NCBI GenBank assembly: GCA_027579435.1
Contig: JANBPK010001278.1
Span: forward strand, 1-35,634
Direction of reading: 5' to 3'
DNA length: 35,634 bases
DNA from: Candolleomyces eurysporus
Lineage: Eukaryota > Basidiomycota > Agaricomycetes > Agaricales > Psathyrellaceae
Below are positions 16,066 to 26,867 of the stretch, piece by piece (position 1 is the stretch's first letter; each line of letters starts with the position of its first letter). A program made the translations under genes and the position numbers. The notes below the pieces were generated by a model. It saw nothing but the letters and a program-made list of their open reading frames with translations. It searched no databases and was not told the origin of the DNA.

Positions 16066-19000
16066 ATGAGGGCGCTGATGAAAGATAGATCACAAACGGA
16101 AAACCCAGAGCTAGAATATTCCTCAAGGGGAATGGCAGAGATAGCCAGAAAATACCATGAAAACCTCCAAACAGACGGGAGTGAACTTGAGAACACGCTG
16201 ACCAGAAACCAAGCAATAACAAGAGCACTTGACTCATTAGAACGAAAACTGACGGACGAACAAAGATCCAGCTTAGAAAACCTCCTTGAATATGACGAAA
16301 TCGCGAACTCCCTAACAAAACTACCATGTGGCAAGGCCCCAGGACTGGACAGAACACCTGCAGAAATCTGGAAAAACCTGCATATTAGACATGAACGACG
16401 GAAGAAGGAGGATTCAAAGGAAGGGATAGATTTTGACATAATATGTATGCTTCAAATGGTCTTCAATGACATTGAAGAGAATGGGATAGAGAGCGGAACA
16501 AATTTTGCCAAGGGCTGGATGTGCCCCATCTACAAAAAGAAAGATAAAACAGACATCGCAAACTACAGACCAATAACAGTTTTGAATACAGACTACAAAT
16601 TACTAACAAGAACTCTTACATCCCGGATAGCACCAATTGCCCTTGATATCATACACCCTGACCAGGCTGGCTTTATGCTGGGACAACAAATAGACGACCA
16701 CACCGAGCTGATAAAACTTGTAATAGACTGGTGTGAGGTTGAGGAGAAGGAAGGTCTACTGGTCTTTCTAGACCAGGAAAAAGCCTATGATCGAATCAGA
16801 CACGATTTTCTATGGGACACACTAGACGCCATGAACTTCCCACCACACTTCGCCCAAACCATCAAGGCCCTCTACCACGAAGCTGAAACCGTAATAATAA
16901 TTAACGGTGATACTAGCTCTCCATTCAAAGTCAAGAGAGGCGTGCGACAGGGTGACCCACTGTCGTGTCTACTCTTCAATTTCGTAATTGAATCCCTAGC
17001 CCAGACATTAAGGAACTCAGAACTTGAAGGCTTCGAACTGCCAGGCCAGCTGGGGAATTTATTGGTGACCCTTTTTGCTGATGATACGACAATCTACCTA
17101 AACAGATCAGACAGCTTTATAAAACTTGGGGAAATCCTGGGAGACTGGTGCCTAGCCTCAGGAGCAAAATTCAATATAGAAAAAACAGAAATAATCCCAA
17201 TAGGAACGGAAGAGCACAGAAACCAAGTCATAGCAACCCAAAAATTTGGAGACGACAACTCTCCAATCCCACAAAACATATGAATTGCAAAACAAGGGGA
17301 ACCAGTTAGGGCTCTAGGAGCCTTTGTAGGAAACGGAGTGGAGAACACATTGGTATGGACCCCAACTATAGAAAAAACCAGGGAAAAACTTGCAGCCTGG
17401 AACCGCAGAGAGACCTCCCAGATAGGACGTCGACTGATCATAAATATGACTGTAGGGGGACTTACGCAATACCAAACTGTTGTACAAGGAATGCCTGAGG
17501 AAGTAGAAACAAGGCTTAACAAAATGGTTAACGAATTCATGTGGAATGGACCCCCAGGTGTAGGGATAGATACCACAAGAGAACCAATAGAACTAGGAGG
17601 CTTAAAATTACTGGACATCAGATCAAGAAATGAGGCCATAGACTTGATGAGACTCAAGCGATACCTGAATCTCGGCCAAGAGAGAGCGCGTTGGACCTAC
17701 CTAGCAGATAGTTTAATCGCAAAAAGCATACCCCTCTCACAAGGGATACAGGACACGAACATTGCCATAAACAAGTTTCTACAAACATGGAAGCCAGGAA
17801 CAAGGCAATCAAATGAGAGGACAAGCCTCCCACTATCAATTAGAAAGATGATTAAAACATCAAACAAATATAACGTTATCTTCCACCCAAACGTCTTAAC
17901 AGGAGCCCAAAAAGAGGACCTACCATTCTGGTTCCACATAGGCTTGAACACAAGCAAGAATCTACCAACTAGAGGGAGATGGGCACGGTGCCAACAAGAG
18001 TACCACGGAATTTACAAAGTACGAGACATGCTGTCACACGCAGACGGATGGCTATCACACGAGAACACCCCAAATGATCTTAACAATGGAGAAAACTCAA
18101 GGAAGGGAGACAGGAAAGTAAAACAATGTACATGTAGAGAGTGCACTGACGATAAAGAGACAGGATGTATTGATCCAGAAACCTGCAGGAGGTACGGCCT
18201 AAAATTCCTCTTTGCACTCAGGAAGAAATGGAGGCCAACACTAGCGACCATAGACGAGGTAATGGATGAAACCACATTCCCCACCAAAGAGGAGGAAGCT
18301 AAACTAGATAAAAGAGAGGTAAGACAAGGGAAGACCTTATTCAGGGACAGAATTGACATTAAATCACTCAAGGAGGGTTTCAGAGTCTTTGCGGACCTAA
18401 CAGACCTCTCAAATGACCCCACATAAGTCCACAATAGAAACAAAGATACCAGCACTGGAAGTGGAATCTGTATATACACGGACGGATCCTGTGAGAATAA
18501 TGGAGACGAGAATGCAAAGGCTGGAGCAGGAGTCTGGTTTGGGAGGAACGACCCTAGAAACATCAAGTCAAGAGTCCCAGCCCACATTCATCAATTGAAC
18601 AACTCAGGCGAGGCCTTAGCCATACTACTAGCTCTGCAAAACATGCCAGACAACCGTGCTATCACCATAAAAACTGACTCTCAATTAATGATCGATACCC
18701 TCACAGTGAACCTGAGGAAAATCGAAGACAACGGTTGGATAGACTATGGGAACGGAGACATTCTAAGAGCAGTTATAGCCACTCTTCAGAAGAGAAAAAA
18801 CCGAGTCTACCTGGAGAAAGTAAAAGGCCACAGCAGTAATGAAGGGAACGATGGTGCCGACGAACTAGCAAACCAAGCAGTGACTGATGGAATAACCCTA
18901 CCAATCTCATTCTACGTCCCCCGTGAACTCCGAGTTGTGGGTTCCAAGCTTTCAGAAATGACGCAATCAACCCTATATAGAGGTATCCTGAGCTTCAAAA

Positions 19001-19935
19001 GAGACCAAAAGAAAGATAGAAAGTGTACCGAAGCAAACCTAGAGAAAACAAGACTTGCAGCAAAATTGAAAACAAATAAATTCCCATCGAACGAGATAAT
19101 CTGGTCCTCACTTAGAAGTAAAGACATCCAGGTGAAAAAGACGAGCAACTTCCTATGGAAAGTGATGCACGACTGCCTCCCATGCAGTCACATTTGGGAA
19201 AGAATTCAGAACCTCAAACATAGGGCGCTATGCGAAGGCTGTCAGACAATTGAGAGCGCAGAACACATCCTGACAGAATGTAGTTTCACGGGACAGGATC
19301 TTATCTGGAAACTAGTCAGTAAAACACTAGAAAGGAAAGGTATTGAATAGACAAAACCCACACTTGGAGACATTCTAAGCTGCGGACTTAAAAGAGACTC
19401 TAAAACAAATTACTCAGTGAGAGTAGAGAATCGTGCACGCACCACGATTGTTTCAGAATCAGCGTACCTGATATGGAAGCTAAGATGCGAATGGAGAATC
19501 GAAAAAGAACAGGATGCCCAAAAGACATTCTCCATCATGGAAATCACAAATAGATGGAATTCAGCCATAAACGCGAGAATCCTTCACGACTTCCTACTAA
19601 CAAACAAGAAGAGGTACAAAAACAAGTCCCTTGACCCGGAGTTAGTCAAAGGGACATGGAGAAACATTATTAACGAACAAACCAAGACACTAATCGTGGA
19701 AGAGTCGAGCGGGGTTTTAGTGGGTAGGGGCCAAGTAAGCGGTACAAGGAGACGACCTCAAGGTAGAAATAGATGGCGAAATTACCGCAGGCCAGAGTCC
19801 CACACTACCATAGAGGTGCGCGTAAAAAGCGTTTCCCTGCGGTGGTTTCAAAGACGACTCCCATCCCCCATCTACCGCTCTCCGGGCCTGACTCTGTCTT
19901 CCACCGGATTGAGCTGTGTCCTAGAACACAAGGTA
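16066..19935 (+). pseudogene. LINE ORF2: reverse transcriptase, RNase H, Cys/His motif
   Basis: One continuous frame is broken only by three stops: TGA 17281-17283, TAA 18424-18426 and TAG 19348-19350. No frameshift is needed. RT motifs in order: GKAPGLDRTPAEIWK, NYRPITVLN, LDQEKAYDRI (motif A), GVRQGDPLSCLLFN (motif B) and LFADDTTIYL (motif C, about 17071). A Cys-rich segment lies near 18128-18190 (CTCREC...C...C). RNase H I starts near 18472 with IYTDGSC and continues with GEALAI, IKTDSQ and GHSSNEGNDGADELANQA, so D, E, D and H/D catalytic positions are all seen. A later CEGC...HILTEC motif near 19230-19280 is the zinc-knuckle typical of such ORF2s. The frame runs to the poly(A) without a clear natural stop. 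The element cannot encode an intact protein. Confidence 0.9.
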
Positions 19936-19940
19936 CCACC

Positions 19941-19967
<27 letters not shown>
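19941..19967 (+). repeat. LINE poly(A) tail
   Basis: An uninterrupted run of 27 A marks the 3' end of the LINE. Such runs erode quickly, so the insertion may be fairly young, in line with the absence of frameshifts in its reading frame. Confidence 0.9.
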
Positions 19968-19971
<4 letters not shown>

Positions 19972-20597
19972 GATAAACCTGTTGTCACAGATGTGACAAT
20001 TCAGCAATGTCAATTATACTTTGTGACATGGCTGGGCCGGAACGGATCTTTGAGTCACAAGGGACCTCCAGCAGTTGCTCGCTGCTGAGCCACAGAGCTG
20101 ACCTGGGACCGCAGTGAGGGGTCTTCGGACATCACAGCCTGTCTGCTCAGTCTCTGAGAACGGATCACAGCTCGCACAACAGAAACAAAAACCCCGTGAT
20201 GGGGACCAGCGTGACAAGGCTTCTGAGTCCATGCCATACCGAGTGCAGCTCAGGGTCATAGTGTGCGATTGAAGTAACCTGTCCTCGGTCCTTGCCATAA
20301 ACAGATGTCTGGTGGGCGCTCTACGTAACATTGACTCTAATTGGCAATCAAAACTCAGAAACTGGCTCCTGATCTGCCAATCGAGCAGGTACACTCAGTG
20401 CATCGAACAATCGGCGTCGTCCCGGGCAGGACCGTGAGGCTGGCAGTGCACTGAGTTTCTGTGAACGTGACAAAGCTTTGATAATATTTGATGTACAGTG
20501 ATCATTGTGGCGATGCAGCGAACTGCCGGCCACACTGAGGCCGCTCGTGCCACACACTTTCAAATTCAAGGACATCCTCGGAGTCATACGACCCAAA
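19968..20597. other. Gene-free stretch upstream of the JmjC gene
   Basis: About 630 bp between the LINE end and the first supported ATG of the JmjC-like gene. It must hold that gene's promoter and 5' UTR. It contains a perfect palindrome at its left end (19982-19999). Minus-strand open frames here have no recognisable content. Confidence 0.45.
19982..19999. repeat. Palindrome TTGTCACA-GA-TGTGACAA
   Basis: A perfect 8-bp inverted repeat with a 2-nt centre lies 14 bp after the LINE poly(A). Related TGTCACA motifs recur at 26512-26530 (ATGTCACACAGATGTCACACC). It may be a transcription-factor site or the end of a transposon. Confidence 0.5.
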
Positions 20598-23500
20598 ATG
20601 AAGCGCCCACCGTCTACCTACCGCTCTCTCATCCCATTTACAACATCCGCTCCAATTGCTGATGCTCCGCTGCAGGACCACTTCTCCCTTGACAGCTGGT
20701 ACCAGGTGAGCTCAACACCAGGCGCTTGCAGCCCATCACATACTCACAGCTGGCTAGACGTTTGCCCATCAGCTAGACAGATTTGACTGCGACCTTTCCA
20801 ATGCCATTCCTTNGGGGGGTTTACAAGCCCGCCGACCTTCTGCTTGATGATGAGTCCGGAGCTATGCCCAAAACTAGCATTTATCGTGTTATGAGTGGTA
20901 AACTCGCCCCTTCAGTTATGGAGGGGTTGGCAATGTACACAACCGCATACAGATTCTATGATGTGCTAGTTCAGTTGAGGGGGTCAGCAGGGTGCCGATC
21001 CTTGCCTCGCCCACTGAGGCACAAGAGGCAGGATGCCTGGATAGGTAAAGAAAGCCAATGGCCGGTAAGCGCTCTCCTCTGCCACTACTACTACCCAGCA
21101 CTCATGACGTGGACTTGCTCTAGAATTTAGCCGCCCTATCCGACTTGCAACAGGCGCTGAAGACCTTCGTAGATCAAGGGCAAACTGCAGCCAAATTTCT
21201 TCTCACTAACCCCCGGGGTCCAGCCGCTGCAGAGTCAGACCAGTCTTTTGATCCGCCTAGCTGATGAAATAGCAGCCGTCAAAAGGGGTAAAAAGGTGTT
21301 AGTCGTCGTCAAGAATATGGCTTATGTGGCTTTTTGCATCAGCATCATGATGAAGGTGTGTACTCCCATACTCCAGCGTCCAAGCCCTGGTCTGAATGCT
21401 GATCTATTCCAAGGGCTACCTGCAGGTTCCTGACCATGCTTGTGAACTTCGCTTTGACGAAGAAACCGCAGCTTCACAAAACATAGTACCCCTCATAAAG
21501 AAAGTAAAACAAATACGACAAGCTTTGCAACAAGTGGCCGTGATATCCCCACTTTTAGCTCTAGTTTCAGAGGACTTGACCAATCCGTTCCTGTGTCATG
21601 AGGAACTCCTGCTGGTAAGTCAGTTTCCTCAGAGCTTAAAGACAATGCTTTACCATTACCCTAGAACATGAAATTGCTTGGAAACGACACCCCTGCACCC
21701 GTGCGTGCTCTTGAAGATGAAGTTTGGAATACAATACTTGGGATCGTTGAAGGCCGTTACACTTTGATTTCCGCATATTTCCATCTGCAAACCATTGTGA
21801 AAGATTTCCTTGGGAATATCATGCTAGACGCTGCCGGGAATGGTTTTTTTGGCCGCTGTGAGTACTACTTAAAGATGGATGGCACATGGCTAATCAATCT
21901 GCGAAGCATACCAAACTTTCTACCATAAGGCAATGTCCGTCTGCACTGCCTTTCCTGAAAATCCTCTTCCAAGCCATTGGCCCCTTCCTCCAGCCTCTCA
22001 ATCATACATTTCCTGTGAATTCCTGGACAAACAAGGCAACTGCCAGGATCCAAGTGCTGCAAGCGACCCTTCAATTGGGAATGGCTCATGTCCTTCAGCA
22101 GCCGACCAAGACCTTCAGCCGGGTGGGGAAGCCGTGGCCCCAGTGAGCGGTCCTTGGCGCACCGTTCAAATAGCGTCTGACCCCACAACCTCACCCTTGA
22201 TCAGTTCACAATCCTGTGAGGACCACGGCGATACAGTGGAACAACAGGAGTCAGATGTTGAGGTGACCCCAGCGGCGTCGACAGCTTCACCTGGCACGAG
22301 TCCTACCAGCGACAATTCCTTAGAGCAACAGAGTGCAGAGGCTGAAGCTCGCAAGACCCCAGGGCGGTCGATAACCCTGCCTGGCACGAGTCAGAGAGAC
22401 GATTCAGCCGAGCCAGAGGCTGAGACCTGCAACTCACCGGGGCCCTCTGCAGCTCCGCTTGGCACAGGTCAGAGCGATGACGATTCAGTGGAACAACAGG
22501 GTCCAGAGACTGAAGCAACTGCCCCTCAGAACAATAAGCATCCTCAGGCCATGACAAACATTGGAAACAGCCTCCAAGCTCCAAACGAAGACACGCCAGC
22601 CAATATTTTAGTCGATGCCACCGAACCTGCCAGGCGCAAGAACCCTGAAAGAGAAGTCTCACGTATGCCATCTGTCAAGCCAATGGGCGATACCAAACCC
22701 AAGAAGCCCAAGAAACACGCCTCCACCTTAGCTCAGACCCCGGAAAAAGAAGTGATATTTGTGGACCTCAAAGATCTTGCGCCAAAGGATGAAGAGGAAC
22801 ACCTCAAAATCATGAAGGACATCATCACCATTGTCAAGGTGGAGGACTCATCGGTAAGCCAGCGACTAAGCTCGCTGATGACGGTGCTCATTGTGGATCT
22901 AGGTTGATGCACAGGCGGATTTTGAAGGCGGCACGACTCCGTCCTTACAGCTAGGAGTTCTGGTTGAGGTAAGACGCGGCGTTCAACATGGCACAGGATT
23001 GAACTAATGACTGTGTTTAGCGCTACTCTGAGGAGACCAAGGAGATGGAATTGTGGGATGGACAAGGGCGATGTCACCAATATATACCCTGCATTCACGT
23101 ACTTTCTGTGTCTGGGTGTTTATGGTTTATCCCCTGATTTCTTCATTCTAGTTAAAGGAGGACTATGCCACGTGGTTTTCCATCTATGAGGCCTGCGCCT
23201 CGAATTACACCGACACTCGCTGCCTTGGTCAACCCAGGCCAAAGTTCATTGACAATCCCCAAGGATCACTGTTTCGCTGTCTACGGCAAGACGAATATGA
23301 AGCAATGGCGGCTCCCAAGGTTCAAAAGATACTGTCCTCACAGAGCATTGTCATCACCCAAAGCACTGGTCCAAATATTCGCTTTGACGCCTCAGGCATT
23401 GCCTCCTTGAACACGAGTCTGACCCGTGAAACCGACATTCAAGGTATCTGGTACACTTTGACAATTGCCGAAGCATTTAATTCACCACATTCGTTCAGAT

Positions 23501-25154
23501 CAGTCTATTCCAGATGAACAGGGTGACTTTTTGGTTCGTGTTCAGAGAGGAACTCCTAAAGATCTCCTCGACTGCTCCGCTGCACCGTCCGAGATGAAAA
23601 AGAGCTTAAATGCCTTATCATTTCCAAACCCTCTCACTGGCATACATCCGAGCGCCTACGCTACCGACATTTGGGCTTTCTTTCGCACTGGGAAAGACAA
23701 ACACTGCGTCCGCACTTTGCCCACTGAGGATATACGATTTGGCCTGGCCGCGACTGAGGGTGCACATCATTATTGGCACATAGACAGTCGTGGAGAAGGC
23801 ACATTCGTTCGAGTCGCTACTGGAAAGAAGATATGGGCTCTTGCTGCACCTGTTGACCCATCTGATGTATCATCGACAACAATATGGAGCGTTGATCTTG
23901 ATGTGCAACGGCTCAACTGGTCGAAGTGGAGCGCAGAGATGATCCTTCTCAATGCAGGTGACACCCCGTGAGTCACATCCCTCTCATTGATGCAGCCAGC
24001 AGCTGACTTGTTCATTGGAGGGTCATGTGGCCAACGACCGCACATGCAGCCTTTACAATTCAAGATGCTATATGCCACAGCGGCCATTTTTTGCTGGCAT
24101 CATGCCTGTCGCACATAGTCTTTGGCAGCGCCCACTCATTTTTTGAGGGGCAGATCATTACCAATATCGATCACCCTTCTTTCCAATCCTGCATGAATCT
24201 TCTGGTCGGNTTTTTTCTTCAGAACAATCGTACTTGGTGATCTTGAGGAGCTCGGTGAGTCAAACTGTGGTTTCCAACAAACTTGACCTCATGCTTGATA
24301 CAGATATCGGACACATCCCTGACGTCGCGACAACAGCCGGGCTATCCGACTTTCTCAGAATTGTCTTTGCAATACGAGCTACCGCCCTACCGAAAACCTG
24401 ATTCTGATTGAGACCCTTGCAAAAAAGAACTCGCTGTCACCTGAAGAGGCGCTCTGGAAGTATGACGTGTCCTCCATGCCTCATGAAGCAAGAGTCCATA
24501 ATATAGCCAGTCGCGCTCGGGTACGCATCATTCTCAGAGAGATCTTCAGCCAGATCACTGTCCTGGACGGAGCCGGCGCTCTTCAAGAGCCTTGGAAGTT
24601 CTTGTTTTTCCCGACACTTGCTTGGTATATCCATGCATTGAAGGGCTACTATGAGCGATCATTTGGACAAGATAGCCTTGCCACCAAAGGGCTTTCAAAA
24701 GAGGATGTCCCCGACCGGAATCTTTTTTACCGGCAGCTGGAATGGACGTCGAGGCGTTGGCCAGAGCTCAAGCCCCTGGTTGACCAATTGGAGCAGCAGA
24801 ACATCAAGGCAGACAACTTAGTCTATGCTCTACCTCCGTTCACGATTCTTCCAAGGGATGCCACAAAAGCGAAAGGTAATGAATCTGCGCTGCTCTGAAT
24901 CATCCACTTACTGAACTCCTGGTTGGATAGGTGACGCTGAGACAGGGGATGAACTCCTCATGCTTGGTATGAGAGAAGGTGATGCATCCTACCTTTCAGT
25001 TTACGCCTCGTGTGCCAAGTTTGATCCCTCCCCTGCATCTGGTTTGCGACGGAAGTTCGAGGCAGATGAAGATGAAGATGATGGTGCTCAAGCTAAAGGT
25101 ATTCAACAACTATTCATTGACGCTGGAGAAGAGTCACTGACAATAGAATCATAA
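20598..25154 (+). CDS. Large JmjC-like protein (13 exons, frame disturbed)
   Basis: Exons: 20598-20705, 20773-21064, 21124-21355, 21414-21614, 21665-21857, 21930-22853, 22903-22968, 23021-23098, 23152-23443, 23499-23967, 24021-24254, 24304-24875, 24931-25154. Every intron is 49-72 nt and GT-AG. Corrected length is about 1293 aa. The first ~340 residues are helical. The 308-residue exon 6 is acidic, Ser/Thr/Glu-rich and probably disordered, ending in a basic stretch (KPKKPKKHA). Exons 10-11 hold a JmjC-like domain: HYWHID (His 23777, Asp 23783), TGKKIWAL, and TAHAAFTIQDA (His 24043), the HxD...H iron site plus a candidate 2-oxoglutarate Lys. The C-terminus is helical with a DEDEDD patch. Related proteins are numerous in Agaricomycetes; the substrate is unknown. 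Ns at 20813 and 24210 are extra bases. One-base disturbances remain near 21210 (C5G4 run), 21845 (T7 run) and 24390, so it may be a recent pseudogene or hold sequencing errors. Confidence 0.72.
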
Positions 25155-25891
25155 ACCCATTCAAAGTGCAATCTCACAAACACCGGCGCGAAAGGTAGTT
25201 TTCGAAATGTTACTGTAGACCTGCCTGCTACCTTAATCTGAGTGTCAATGTCAGTTCAATTAGTGCCTTGTATCGCCTGTGATGTCTGCTTTCCCGAAGG
25301 CGTGAGGTGCCCCCTGCGGCTGGCACTGGGCTGGCACCGTTGCTATCATGATGATTTTGCCTCTCACCAGTGCCAAGTTCAAGCTGGTGCAAGCATGTGA
25401 CCGCTGGGCAGCCCCGATTGCCAGTGAGTGGTCCTGGGCGCTGCCGCCGGGCCAGTGCTAAGCGCCTTGAATCAGTCCACTACCAAGTCGGTCCGCGACT
25501 CTGATGCGGCATTTGCCGGAAGCGCGGAGTTAGTAGCGCCTGCCATTATTCTATCTTACCTTAATCTTTGCCAACCCAAGCCAGCCTTGCAAAAATCCGT
25601 TTCCTGATTCCCTAGCATGCCTTGCTGGCGCCTTCTCTCACCACCCTCCGCGCCGCTGCCTCTTCTGGGCCTCCACAAGCGTGGGTCGCATTCAGGCGGA
25701 TCTAACCCAGAGGTCTGTAGTTTGTGACCCCGCTTGCCAAGCACCAAACCTGCAGGCTGAGCCACTTGCTTCTCGGCCAGCGCTGCAGCCGCCAACCCAT
25801 CCGCCGCCAGTTGCGGCACTCTGCCTCCTGCTCTGCACCTTATTCGACGACCTACCATTTCCAGCTCACCAGCATTAAGCCTACGCCCTGC
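25155..25891. other. Gene-free stretch after the JmjC gene
   Basis: GC-richer DNA with loosely repeated GGCACTGGGCTGGCACCG-like words around 25320-25470. No reading frame with recognisable content was found. The first bases are probably the 3' UTR of the JmjC gene. Confidence 0.4.
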
Positions 25892-26209
25892 ATGCTCTCG
25901 CTCACGCCCAGCACCTCAAACCGGGCCTCCCAGCCATCCCCTGGGCCAAGTAATCCACTCCTGCCGCCGCCTGACACGTCGCTGCCAACGCATGACACGC
26001 CTCCCCCATCGAATGCCCTGCAGCCTGCGTTTGACGTGCTGCCAAAGGAACATGGGCTTCGACAGACACTACTCACACCAGGCATTGGCTTGGACGCTCT
26101 GGCTGGACAGCAAGATTGGACTCATTTCTTTCAGATCATGGACTTGCCCGGAGCATCCTTCGATCTCCACCCAGTCGCTCAAACGAAGGCAAGACACATC
26201 CACCTCTAG
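25892..26209 (+). CDS. Hypothetical proline-rich protein
   Basis: A 105-residue frame from the ATG at 25892. The first half is Ser/Pro-rich (PSPGPSNPLLPPPDTSLPT); the second half is ordinary in composition (DVLPKEHGLRQTLLTPGIGLD, then DWTHFFQIMDLPGASFDLHP). I do not recognise it. Another frame continues downstream with basic content (KRLLPKRKAANPRNPKKVDP, stop near 26357), so this may be one end of a decayed or spliced gene rather than a complete one. Its position between a JmjC-like gene and a TRA1 fragment suggests it is part of the repeat-rich debris. Confidence 0.25.
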   Translation: MLSLTPSTSNRASQPSPGPSNPLLPPPDTSLPTHDTPPPSNALQPAFDVLPKEHGLRQTLLTPGIGLDALAGQQDWTHFFQIMDLPGASFDLHPVAQTKARHIHL

Positions 26210-26867
26210 GCGCTGCTGCAAATTCTCGTGGTCCAGGCTTGCAAAATGCAGCAAGTTCACCTGGCTTCCAAGCAAAAGGCTCCTCCCAAAGCGCAAAGCG
26301 GCTAACCCTCGCAACCCCAAGAAGGTTGATCCATTGCAATGGGACGTTGCGTTTTAGGAACTAGCTCTAAATTCATTTGAGGCTTTGCACGAGCATGCCA
26401 CACCATTTTTTTTCTGTGAACCTTTGGTGCCGGACTTTTGCCGTATGCCTTCTAACATTATGTGCCATTAAATTTTAAATTAACTCCCTTTTGATCCGAG
26501 TTTAGATGGAATGTCACACAGATGTCACACCACGTGATGTTGAATGTAAGTTGAACCAGGAGTCTGAGTTCGGGTAGCTATGGGACGCCCTAGGCATCCT
26601 GCTGCTTTCCAGCGCAATAGCGACAGACCGCCTCTCCGCTTTCTGTCATCAATGTCTTCTCTCCAGTTGATTTGCAGGTCCTCAGTGTCTTCAGAATGGA
26701 ATCCAGACAGATTTCCCTGAGGACAGTCCAGGAAACTTAGCCAAGAATCCGTAGAATCCATACGATGGATCCCGATCCGGCGTCAGGACCCCCCCCACTG
26801 CAACCACCAATGCTCCAGTGCAGCTCTTGCTATAGTATGCATCAGATTCTACTTCGGAGAATTTTGC
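26210..26867. other. Unassigned stretch with TGTCACA repeats
   Basis: Holds the basic open frame ending near 26357, an AT-rich segment (26390-26500) and the direct repeat ATGTCACAC at 26511-26519 and 26522-26530 followed by CACGTGATG. A minus-strand frame at 26525-26761 has no recognisable content. Confidence 0.35.

Larger units (their letters stand above)
16064..19967 (+). mobile_element. 5'-truncated non-LTR retrotransposon (LINE) with RNase H
   Basis: A LINE copy about 3.9 kb long with its poly(A) tail at the 3' end. It lacks the 5' part (ORF1 and the APE endonuclease) and begins a little before the reverse transcriptase. The presence of a RNase H domain and a Cys/His motif fits the fungal Tad1/Deceiver/Inkcap-like groups; the exact clade needs a tree. 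I found no clear target-site duplication: the 3' flank (TTGAGATAAACC) does not recur at the 5' junction. Confidence 0.88.

Noticed and set aside
15971..18587. Several minus-strand frames of 80-190 codons across the LINE
   Set aside because: They are complements of conserved reverse transcriptase motifs (rich in Ser, Leu, Phe) and have no independent support.
16064..19980. Target-site duplication of the LINE
   Set aside because: I compared the bases before 16064 and after 19967 and found only short A/GATA-like similarity, not a convincing repeat.
22303..22671. Minus-strand frame of 122 codons
   Set aside because: Antisense to exon 6 of the JmjC-like gene, whose plus-strand frame is open for 308 codons with correct splice phases on both sides.
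26525..26761. Minus-strand frame of 78 codons before the TRA1 fragment
   Set aside because: No recognisable content and no neighbouring exon in phase.
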